From the NCBI GenBank assembly GCA_019308145.1, contig JAFDIG010000145.1, forward strand, positions 1 to 5,761: DNA of 5,761 nt, in the 5' to 3' direction. The stretch is from Deltaproteobacteria bacterium (GTDB lineage: Bacteria > Desulfobacterota > JAFDIG01). This document shows, piece by piece, positions 1 to 5,268 of the stretch. The notes under the pieces were generated by a model, which saw only the letters and a program-made list of their open reading frames with translations, made no database searches and had not been told where the DNA came from. Position 1 is the first letter of the stretch. Each line of letters starts with the position of its first letter. Made by a program: the position numbers and the translations under genes.

Positions 1-587
1 TTTACCCCAACTACTACAGCATCCACCTCCCATCTTAACCTGTGTACCAAAAGCCTTGATGCTTCAGATGTTATCCATTTTGATTCCTTTTTATATGTTG
101 CTATTTTGCCATCTAAACTTGTAGCTACTTTTAATGTAACAAAAGGGATCTTTTGGGTGATAAATTTTATAAAAGCTTCATTTAATCTTTTTGCTTCTTC
201 TTCAAGAATCCCCACTGTAACAGGGATGTTATGATCCTGTAAATATTTTATTCCTTTGCCAGAAATTAATGGATTAGGGTCTACCATACTAATAACAGCA
301 CGGCTTATCCCTGTTTTTACAATCTCAGGAGCGCAAGGTGGTGTTTTGCCAAAATGAGTACAAGGCTCAAGATTAATATAAAGAGTCGAGCCTTTAAGAG
401 ATTCCTTAGCATTATTAATAGCAACTATTTCAGCATGAGGGTTGCCTGCCTTTTTATGAAAACCTTTCGCAATTATTTTATCATCTCTAACAAAAATAGC
501 ACCTACCATAGGATTAGGGGATGTTGTTCCCCTACCCTTTTCCGCAAGTCTTAAAACTCTTGCCATCCAATATTCATCTCTAAGCAT
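1..587 (-). CDS. ribD: Bifunctional riboflavin biosynthesis protein RibD (deaminase/reductase), 3' end cut off by the window
   Basis: RibD deaminates the pyrimidine ring of the GTP-derived riboflavin precursor and then reduces its ribose side chain with NADPH, in the cytoplasm. The 195 complete codons visible cover the whole deaminase domain and the start of the reductase domain. The start is typical (DEYWMARVL at residues 4-12, then SPNPMVGA at 23-30). The zinc/catalytic set is present: H51-A-E53, then PC (C76) and PPC (C85). The reductase domain begins near residue 148 with PFVTLKVATSLDGKIA, followed by SKWIT and VDAVVVG. Full-length RibD is usually about 360-370 residues, so nearly half lies beyond position 1. 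The ATG at 585-587 lies inside the last codons of nrdR, giving an 8-nt overlap and suggesting translational coupling. Its own Shine-Dalgarno is weak. A second in-frame ATG at residue 8 is possible but would remove part of the conserved N-terminus. No FMN riboswitch is visible, as expected for an internal operon gene. Confidence 0.95.
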   Translation of the reverse strand, partial: MLRDEYWMARVLRLAEKGRGTTSPNPMVGAIFVRDDKIIAKGFHKKAGNPHAEIVAINNAKESLKGSTLYINLEPCTHFGKTPPCAPEIVKTGISRAVISMVDPNPLISGKGIKYLQDHNIPVTVGILEEEAKRLNEAFIKFITQKIPFVTLKVATSLDGKIATYKKESKWITSEASRLLVHRLRWEVDAVVVGV

Positions 588-1053
588 CTTCGTTTTCATT
601 AGAATGTTCCAAAAGACCTTTTATTTGTTCCATAAATTCATTTATATCCTTAAACTCTCTATATACAGAAGCAAAACGAACATATGCAACTCCATCAATC
701 TCATGAAGATGAGACATTACTTTCTCTCCAATTATTGTAGCAGGAATCTCCTTTTCTCCTGATTCCATAACTTCTTTTTTAATTTTTTCGCATATTTCCT
801 CCATCAATGGTATGCTTATAGGCCTTTTCTCACATGCTTTTTTAATACCATTTAAGATCTTTTCAGGTGAAAACGGCTCCCTTCTCCCATCCTTTTTTAT
901 GACCATAGGAAGATGTTCTTCAACTCTTTCATAGGTAGTAAATCGTTCCCCACAGTTGTAACATTTTCTTCTTCTTCTGATCTCATTTTTTTCTTTCAAT
1001 ACCCTTGTATCAACGACTTTATTATCTGAGGAATTACAAAAAGGACACCGCAT
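580..1053 (-). CDS. nrdR: Transcriptional repressor NrdR
   Basis: NrdR is a zinc-ribbon, ATP-cone repressor that senses (d)ATP and binds NrdR boxes upstream of ribonucleotide reductase genes. The 157-residue length is usual for the family. The N-terminal zinc ribbon has CPFC at C3/C6 and CYNC at C31/C34, with the RRRRKC basic stretch between them and the family signature GERFTTYE just after. The ATP-cone follows from about residue 49 (VIKKDGRREPFSPEKI) to about 139, ending in the conserved VAYVRFASVYREFKDI. Its ATG shares one base with the stop of the upstream dCMP deaminase gene (TAATG), and its own last codons overlap the ribD start, so all three genes are probably translated from one mRNA. 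I saw no NrdR-box-like palindrome in the window, so its targets probably lie elsewhere. Confidence 0.97.
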   Translation of the reverse strand: MRCPFCNSSDNKVVDTRVLKEKNEIRRRRKCYNCGERFTTYERVEEHLPMVIKKDGRREPFSPEKILNGIKKACEKRPISIPLMEEICEKIKKEVMESGEKEIPATIIGEKVMSHLHEIDGVAYVRFASVYREFKDINEFMEQIKGLLEHSNENEDA

Positions 1054-1508
1054 TACTTCTTCTCTAATTTAAATTGTTCAACTTCAATACCTGATTCTTT
1101 GATCATCTTTTTTGAGAGTTCATCTGCATACCCATCTAAATAAACTACCCGTTTTATTCCTGCATTAATAATCATTTTTGTGCAAATAATACAAGGATGA
1201 TTTGTGCAATAAAGTGTTGCACCTTCAATCTTTACCCCATGAACTGCTGCTTGAATAATTGCATTCTGTTCAGCATGAAGACCGCGACATAACTCATGTC
1301 GCTCCCCTGATGGTATCTTTAAAGCTTCTCTAAGGCATCCTATCTCTAAACAATGTTTAAGTCCAGTAGGAGCACCATTATAACCAGTAGCTAATATTCG
1401 TTTATCTTTAACTAAAATAGCACCGACGTGACGTCTTAAACAGGTGGAACGTTTAGAAACCAATTTAGTTATTTCCATAAAGTATTGATCCCAAGAGGGT
1501 CTTGACAT
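1053..1508 (-). CDS. comEB: Deoxycytidylate (dCMP) deaminase, ComEB family
   Basis: This cytidine-deaminase-superfamily enzyme is expected to convert dCMP to dUMP, the substrate of thymidylate synthase. The catalytic zinc site is complete: H78-A-E80 in LHAEQNAI, then P105-C106 and C109 in HPCIICTK. Additional Cys/His residues (C53, C58, H71, C74) in the insert around IPSGERHELCRG are characteristic of this dCMP deaminase subgroup and could hold a second zinc. YNGAPTG at 43-49 matches the family's substrate-binding region. The protein is 151 residues starting at the ATG at 1506-1508. An in-frame TTG at 1518-1520 would add MEFF, but that TTG is part of the TTGGAG Shine-Dalgarno itself, so the ATG is preferred. 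The gene is first in a coupled set with nrdR and ribD, and has its own candidate promoter. Other zinc deaminases such as guanine or tRNA adenosine deaminase are less likely given the insert. Confidence 0.94.
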   Translation of the reverse strand: MSRPSWDQYFMEITKLVSKRSTCLRRHVGAILVKDKRILATGYNGAPTGLKHCLEIGCLREALKIPSGERHELCRGLHAEQNAIIQAAVHGVKIEGATLYCTNHPCIICTKMIINAGIKRVVYLDGYADELSKKMIKESGIEVEQFKLEKK

Positions 1509-1514
1509 GAAAAA

Positions 1515-1520
1515 CTCCAA
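1515..1520 (-). promoter_or_regulatory. Ribosome binding site that fixes the dCMP deaminase start
   Basis: The minus strand reads TTGGAG, six bases before the ATG at 1508. It contains the TTG that a longest-ORF rule would choose as start, so it decides in favour of the ATG. Confidence 0.75.
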
Positions 1521-1530
1521 AAAAAGGGAA

Positions 1531-1559
1531 ATTATACAAAAAAGAAGAATGAAAATAAA
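1531..1559 (-). promoter_or_regulatory. Candidate sigma-70 promoter for comEB-nrdR-ribD
   Basis: The minus strand carries a perfect -10 hexamer TATAAT (1531-1536), a 17-nt spacer and a weak -35 hexamer TTTATT (1554-1559). Transcription would start near 1524, giving a leader of about 16 nt that contains the Shine-Dalgarno. The site lies directly downstream of a possible terminator hairpin, which suits a new transcription unit. In such AT-rich DNA a chance TATAAT is possible, so support is moderate. Confidence 0.5.
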
Positions 1560-1630
1560 ACCGTAGGTTGGTATTTCATATGCTAGAGTAAAAGAATTTT
1601 ATTGATTAGGTATAAAATCCGACCCTACGG
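1551..1630 (-). terminator. 70-bp inverted-repeat element followed by a T-rich tract; possible glyA terminator or palindromic repeat
   Basis: Positions 1561-1630 are bounded by CCGTAGG and its exact complement CCTACGG. The similarity continues inward: 16 of 21 bases of the two arms (1561-1581 and 1610-1630) are complementary, plus one G-U pair in the minus-strand RNA, leaving a 28-nt loop. On the minus strand the hairpin is followed at once by TTTTATTTTC (1551-1560), as in a rho-independent terminator. It sits 128 bp past the glyA stop and just before the comEB promoter candidate. The loop is long and the stem interrupted, so it may instead be a small palindromic mobile repeat that happens to lie here. 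Confidence 0.4.
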
Positions 1631-1758
1631 AACAATAATCTCTTGTTTTCCTTATAAAAGTAAGAGTAAAAATGATTAATTATTACTTTTAGTTATAATG
1701 AAATTATTCTTAATTTATCTTTTATAAAAAATCATCTAAAAAAAACTTTTTTATCTTT

Positions 1759-3051
1759 TTAGAGTCTCACAGCAATCTGCTTAAGGTCATTATCAAGCCT
1801 TTCTTTACGAATCTGATTATGATAGACAGGGAAGCTTAAACAAAGCTTTTTTACTTTTTCTAAAACTTCATTATAAACCTCTTCTTCTCCGAGATTATTA
1901 ATAATCTTAGCTATAAAAAAAGCAATCTGTTTCATCTCTTTCTCTTTCATGCCCCGAGTTGTAACTATCGGAGTCCCTATTCTTATACCACTAGTTATTG
2001 TAGGAGGTTTTTCGTCATAAGGAATAACATTCTTATTAACTGTTATACCTGCATTATCTAAAGCTATTTCAGCTTCTTTCCCTGTTATATCTTTTTCGGT
2101 AAGATCCACTAAAAAAAGATGATTATCAGTTCCCTCTGAGATTATCTTAAAGCCCTTTTCTTTTAAAGAATCAGCTAATGTTTGAGCATTCTTTACTATC
2201 TGATATTGATATTTCTTGAATTTCTCACTCATTGCTTCTTTAAAAGCAACTGCTTTGGCAGCTATAACATGCATCAATGGCCCACCTTGAAGGCCAGGGA
2301 AAACTGCTTGATCAATAGTTTTTGCAAATTTAGATTTGCACATAACAAAACCACCTCTCGGGCCTCTAAGGGTTTTATGAGTGGTACCAGTAACAAAATC
2401 TGCATAAGGGATAGGGGAAGGATGTATACCTGCTGCAACAAGACCTGCTATATGAGCAATATCTGCCATAAAATAGGCACCAACCAAATCAGCAATTTCC
2501 TTAAACCTTTTAAAATCTATAATACGTGAATAAGAACTTGCACCTGCTATAATAAGTTTAGGTCTATACTTTTTTGCCAAATATTCAACTTCATCATAAT
2601 CAATTCTTCCAGTTTCTTTAGAAACACCATAAAAGAATGTTTTGTAAAATTTGCCTGAAAAACTAACCATTGCACCGTGAGAAAGATGGCCTCCATGTGA
2701 AAGATTCATACTCAAAATCGTATCACCAGGATTTAGCACAGAGAAATATACTGCCATATTTGCAGCAGTTCCAGCATTAGGTTGAACATTTATATGCTCT
2801 GCCCCAAAAAGCTCCTTTCCCCTATTAATAGCCAGTTTTTCAACTGTATCTACATAAGAGCAACCACCATAATAGCGTCTTCCAGGATATCCTTCAGCAT
2901 ACTTGTTAGTCATAACAGAGGCTTGGGCTTGAAGCACTGCTTCGCTTGCATAATTTTCTGAAGCTATCAAAATAATGGAAAGTTCTTCTCTTAACGCCTC
3001 GTTTTCTACTGCCAATGCAACCTCTGGATCTGTTTCCCATAATGATTTCAT
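1759..3051 (-). CDS. glyA: Serine hydroxymethyltransferase
   Basis: GlyA is a cytoplasmic PLP enzyme that converts serine and THF to glycine and 5,10-methylene-THF, the main one-carbon entry point for thymidylate, purine and methionine synthesis. At 430 residues it has the usual bacterial length of about 415-430. Conserved stretches in order are LIASENYAS (28-36), NKYAEGYPGRRYYGGC (49-64), MNLSHGGHLSHG (115-126), DIAHIAGLVAAG (197-208), the PLP-lysine motif TTHKTLRGPRGG with K226, FPGLQGGPLMHVIAAKAVA (251-269), DNHLFLVDL (309-317) and SGIRIGTP (354-361). The cofactor-phosphate loop reads PNAGTAAN (91-98) where the E. coli enzyme has PHSGSQAN, a mild deviation that keeps the glycine and a hydroxyl residue. 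The ATG at 3049-3051 is preceded by AGGA six bases upstream. The gene follows rpiB by 67 bp, with no strong terminator or promoter seen between them. Confidence 0.98.
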   Translation of the reverse strand: MKSLWETDPEVALAVENEALREELSIILIASENYASEAVLQAQASVMTNKYAEGYPGRRYYGGCSYVDTVEKLAINRGKELFGAEHINVQPNAGTAANMAVYFSVLNPGDTILSMNLSHGGHLSHGAMVSFSGKFYKTFFYGVSKETGRIDYDEVEYLAKKYRPKLIIAGASSYSRIIDFKRFKEIADLVGAYFMADIAHIAGLVAAGIHPSPIPYADFVTGTTHKTLRGPRGGFVMCKSKFAKTIDQAVFPGLQGGPLMHVIAAKAVAFKEAMSEKFKKYQYQIVKNAQTLADSLKEKGFKIISEGTDNHLFLVDLTEKDITGKEAEIALDNAGITVNKNVIPYDEKPPTITSGIRIGTPIVTTRGMKEKEMKQIAFFIAKIINNLGEEEVYNEVLEKVKKLCLSFPVYHNQIRKERLDNDLKQIAVRL

Positions 3052-3118
3052 TTTTTATCCTATCAAAAACCTCTTTTTAACTATTCTTTATTCTTTATAA
3101 ATCAAAATGTGATATTTA

Positions 3119-3568
3119 TTAAACTAAAAGTTTATCTTCCAGTTGTTTTATCTTGTCAAGCCTTCTTGCGTGTCTTCCTGCTTCAAATTTAGATGAAAGC
3201 CATATTGAAACCATCTCTTTAGCCAACTTTTTATCAGTTGTTCTTCCTCCCATACATATTATATTAGCGTTGTTATGCTCCTTTGCCATCTGAGCAGTAT
3301 ATATATCATGAACCAAAGCTGCCCTTATTCCCTTAAATTTATTAGCAGTGATTGACATACCTATCCCCGTGCCACAAATAAGCACTGCCCCATCAGCTTT
3401 CCCTTCTACAACTGCCATAGTAGCCTTTTTGGCAAAATCTGGATAGTCAACACTTTCTTCTGAGAAAGTGCCAAAATCATCTACTTCTATCTCTTTTTCT
3501 TTTAGGAAATATTTGAGAGTTTCTTTTAGTTCATATCCTCCATGATCACTTGCTAACGCTATCTTCAT
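3119..3568 (-). CDS. rpiB: Ribose-5-phosphate isomerase B
   Basis: RpiB (LacAB/RpiB family) interconverts ribose 5-phosphate and ribulose 5-phosphate in the non-oxidative pentose phosphate pathway. The product is 149 residues, the family norm. Active-site residues match those known from E. coli RpiB, shifted by one: D8-H9 in ASDHGG, C65 as the catalytic base and T67 in the anion loop ICGTGIGMS, H98 for ring opening in KEHNNANI, and phosphate-binding R132 and R136 in GRHARRLDKI. The ATG at 3566-3568 begins MKIALASDHGG, exactly where the family starts. The reading frame is open for 20 more residues upstream inside the end of fabF, but those do not resemble RpiB. With this start the gene lies 7 nt after the fabF stop, and its weak Shine-Dalgarno (GGA) overlaps the fabF stop region, suggesting coupling to fabF. 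Allose- or galactose-6-phosphate isomerase activity is an alternative in the family but unlikely here. Confidence 0.96.
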   Translation of the reverse strand: MKIALASDHGGYELKETLKYFLKEKEIEVDDFGTFSEESVDYPDFAKKATMAVVEGKADGAVLICGTGIGMSITANKFKGIRAALVHDIYTAQMAKEHNNANIICMGGRTTDKKLAKEMVSIWLSSKFEAGRHARRLDKIKQLEDKLLV

Positions 3569-3575
3569 TCTTTTT

Positions 3576-4814
3576 TCATCCGTTAAATTTTTTAAAGACC
3601 AAAGAGGCATTTGTTCCGCCAAAGCCAAAAGAGTTGGACATTACAATATTTAGATCCTTCTCTCTTGCAACATTAGGCACATAATCAAGATCGCATTCTG
3701 GATCAGGATTCTCGTAGTTTATAGTAGGTGGGATTATTCCATCTCTTATGGATAGAACGCTAAATACTGCTTCAACGCCTCCGGCCGCACCTAAAAGATG
3801 TCCGGTCATAGATTTTGTAGAGCTTACAGGTATTTTATAAGCATAATCACCAAAAACCTTTTTTATTGCAATGGTTTCTACAAGGTCATTTAAAGGGGTA
3901 GAAGTACCATGAGCATTAATGTAATCTATCTGATCATAAGATATTGAAGCATCCTTAAGAGCATTTCTCATACAGATTGTAGCCCCTACACCATCAGGAT
4001 CTGGAGCAGCCAAATGATAAGCATCGCATGACATCCCATATCCTATTAACTCTGCATATATCCTCGCTCCTCTCTTTTTTGCAAACTCTAACTCTTCAAG
4101 GATTAAAACACCTGCTCCTTCGCCCATGATAAATCCATCCCGATCTCTCTCAAAGGGTCTAGATGAACCTTTAGGGTCTTCATTCCTGGTGGAAAGCGCC
4201 TTCATAGAATTAAAACCTGCTAAAGCTAAAGGTGTAATAGTAGCTTCAGTTCCTCCTGTTATCATTATATCTGCATCACCATACTGAATCATACGATAAG
4301 CATCACCAATGGAATGAGCACCTGTAGCACAAGCTGTAACAACACAGGTATTAGGTCCTCTCATACCAAAAAATATTGAAACTTGGGCTGATGCCTCATT
4401 AGCAATGAGCATAGGGATGAAGAAAGGGGAAACCTTTTTAGGCCCTCGCTCAAGCAAAATAGTATGATATCTTTCAAGGCTTTCCAGCCCCCCAAGGCCT
4501 GTACCTATAACAACGCCAGTCCTATCTTTCAACTCCTCTGTAAAAGAAATACCAGCATCTTTTACAGCAATATGAGATGCAACAAGAGCAAAATGGATAA
4601 ATATATCCATCTTTTTTAGTTCCTTTTTGTTTATAATCTCCTCAGGATGAAACTCCTTTACTTCAGAAGCTATCTTTGTCTGAAAAGGGGTAGCATCAAA
4701 CTTTGTAATATAATCAATACCAGATTCACCATTTACTATCTTTTTCCATACATTATCTATACCAACGCCTTGAGAAATAACCAAACCTACACCTGTAACT
4801 ACAACTCTTCTCAT
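3576..4814 (-). CDS. fabF: 3-oxoacyl-[acyl-carrier-protein] synthase II (KAS II)
   Basis: FabF condenses malonyl-ACP with acyl-ACP in the elongation cycle of type II fatty-acid synthesis, in the cytoplasm as a homodimer. The 412-residue protein has the complete thiolase-fold catalytic set: nucleophile C162 in VVTACATGAHSIG, H302 in NAHGTSTPLND, K334 and H339 in STKSMTGHLLGAAGG, and the gating loop GFGGTN with F398. Length is normal. One oddity is the N-terminus, MRRVVVTGVGLVISQGVG, where most homologues have a TPLG- or SPVG-like turn instead of ISQG. The ATG at 4812-4814 has AGGTGG at 4825-4830, ten bases upstream. fabF follows acpP after 158 bp of palindrome-rich spacer and is followed closely by rpiB. 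The single gene directly after acpP, with an intact Cys-His-His triad, argues for FabF rather than FabB or a polyketide chain-length factor. Confidence 0.97.
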   Translation of the reverse strand: MRRVVVTGVGLVISQGVGIDNVWKKIVNGESGIDYITKFDATPFQTKIASEVKEFHPEEIINKKELKKMDIFIHFALVASHIAVKDAGISFTEELKDRTGVVIGTGLGGLESLERYHTILLERGPKKVSPFFIPMLIANEASAQVSIFFGMRGPNTCVVTACATGAHSIGDAYRMIQYGDADIMITGGTEATITPLALAGFNSMKALSTRNEDPKGSSRPFERDRDGFIMGEGAGVLILEELEFAKKRGARIYAELIGYGMSCDAYHLAAPDPDGVGATICMRNALKDASISYDQIDYINAHGTSTPLNDLVETIAIKKVFGDYAYKIPVSSTKSMTGHLLGAAGGVEAVFSVLSIRDGIIPPTINYENPDPECDLDYVPNVAREKDLNIVMSNSFGFGGTNASLVFKKFNG

Positions 4815-4837
4815 ATTTATCTTACCACCTATGCTTT

Positions 4838-4853
4838 ACAAATTTTAATTTGT
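4838..4853. promoter_or_regulatory. Candidate operator palindrome upstream of fabF
   Basis: ACAAATTTTAATTTGT has perfect 7-bp arms around a 2-bp centre. It lies 23 bp upstream of the fabF start, between a possible -10 box and the ribosome binding site, where a repressor could act. I do not recognise it as a known fatty-acid regulator site. AT-rich DNA makes such palindromes fairly common by chance. Confidence 0.25.
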
Positions 4854-4862
4854 TCTAACCCT

Positions 4863-4891
4863 TTTATACTAAAAAAGTTTTTTATCTTAAA
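4863..4891 (-). promoter_or_regulatory. Weak candidate promoter for fabF
   Basis: On the minus strand TATAAA (4863-4868) is preceded at 17 nt by TTTAAG (4886-4891). Transcription would start near 4856, just before the 16-bp palindrome at 4838-4853. Both boxes are only partial matches in a very AT-rich spacer, so this is tentative. Confidence 0.22.
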
Positions 4892-4903
4892 TTAAAACTT
4901 TTT
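4872..4903. repeat. AT-rich inverted repeat in the acpP-fabF spacer
   Basis: AAAAAGTTTT (4872-4881) and its exact complement AAAACTTTTT (4894-4903) flank a 12-nt loop. The single G-C pair makes a weak hairpin. It overlaps the possible fabF -35 region. Confidence 0.4.
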
Positions 4904-4916
4904 ATATTACAGAGAA

Positions 4917-4941
4917 GGGGTCAGCGGACTTTTCCGACCCC
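4917..4941. repeat. GC-rich palindrome after acpP, REP-like or a plus-strand terminator-like hairpin
   Basis: The plus strand has GGGGT (4917-4921) pairing with ACCCC (4937-4941) and CGGA (4925-4928) pairing with TCCG (4933-4936), around a CTTT loop, with a 3-nt bulge CAG (4922-4924). It stands out as the only GC-rich block in the spacer. In the direction of the genes no proper T-tract follows (TTCTCTG), whereas on the plus strand CATTTTTTC follows, so a terminator here would face away from the operon. It could stabilise the 3' end of acpP mRNA or be a REP-type insertion. It shares TCCGACCC with the element at 1561-1630. Confidence 0.6.
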
Positions 4942-4950
4942 CATTTTTTC

Positions 4951-4975
4951 TGATATGAAATATTTAATCATATCA
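4951..4975. repeat. Stem-loop overlapping the acpP stop codon
   Basis: TGATATGA (4951-4958) and TCATATCA (4968-4975) are perfect 8-bp complements around a 9-nt loop. On the minus strand the stem begins with the TGA stop of acpP itself. No T-tract follows in the gene direction (GAAAAAA), so it is not a standard terminator. It could shape the 3' end of acpP mRNA or limit read-through into fabF. Confidence 0.45.
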
Positions 4976-5209
4976 TGTTGAAATATGTTCCTCAATATAG
5001 CGAACAGCATCCCCTACAGTGAGGATCTTTTCAGCATCCTCATCTGGGATTTCTATACCATATTCGTCTTCAAGTGCCATAACCAACTCAACTAAATCAA
5101 GGGAATCTGCCCCAAGGTCGTCAATAAAATTTGCATCCATTGTTACATCGCTCTCTTTTACATCCAGTTGCTGAACGATAACTTCACGAACCTTATCAAA
5201 AATGGACAT
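4973..5209 (-). CDS. acpP: Acyl carrier protein
   Basis: AcpP carries growing acyl chains on a 4'-phosphopantetheine arm and is the shared substrate carrier of FabG, FabF and the other fatty-acid enzymes. The product is a typical 78-residue acidic protein. The modification site is S36 in DDLGADSLDLVELVMALE, followed by the recognition helix II and EDEYGIEIPDEDAEKI. The ATG at 5207-5209 is chosen over an in-frame GTG at 5216-5218 because AAGGAGG (5218-5224) lies 8 nt before the ATG but touches the GTG. Such a strong ribosome binding site fits the high abundance expected of ACP. The gene follows fabG by 59 bp and is separated from fabF by a spacer rich in hairpins, which could allow acpP to be expressed at a different level from its neighbours. 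Confidence 0.98.
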   Translation of the reverse strand: MSIFDKVREVIVQQLDVKESDVTMDANFIDDLGADSLDLVELVMALEDEYGIEIPDEDAEKILTVGDAVRYIEEHIST

Positions 5210-5217
5210 TCCATTCA

Positions 5218-5224
5218 CCTCCTT
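5218..5224 (-). promoter_or_regulatory. Strong ribosome binding site of acpP
   Basis: AAGGAGG on the minus strand is a near-perfect complement of the 16S rRNA 3' end, 8 nt before the ATG at 5209. It is the strongest site in the window and rules out the upstream GTG start. Confidence 0.85.
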
Positions 5225-5268
5225 GCAATAGAAATAGTCCCAAAATTGCGGGTTTTCTTTTTATGAAA

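Noticed and set aside
354..554. Plus-strand open frame of 66 codons
   Set aside because: It lies wholly antisense to the ribD deaminase domain, has no recognisable domain, and is explained by the coding strand's composition.
1534..1581. Short minus-strand frame starting MKYQPTV that could be a leader peptide for comEB
   Set aside because: It has only about 15 codons, no Shine-Dalgarno before its ATG, and its stop lies inside the TATAAT box, so it would be upstream of the likely transcript.
1738..1755. A-run followed by a T-run directly after the glyA stop, resembling a terminator
   Set aside because: The self-complementarity comes only from adjoining A and T runs around one C, with no GC stem or loop, so it would not form a terminator hairpin.
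2182..2529. Plus-strand open frame of 115 codons
   Set aside because: It lies antisense inside glyA, whose protein is complete and highly conserved across this stretch. The Cys-rich translation has no family resemblance.
4647..4895. Plus-strand open frame of 82 codons crossing the fabF start
   Set aside because: It is mostly antisense to fabF and the rest runs through the AT-rich spacer. It shows no family resemblance or credible start context.
5210..5268. Small CCC/GGG inverted repeat in the fabG-acpP gap
   Set aside because: Only three pairs form around an 8-nt loop and no promoter boxes were convincing. Nothing beyond the acpP ribosome binding site is supported.
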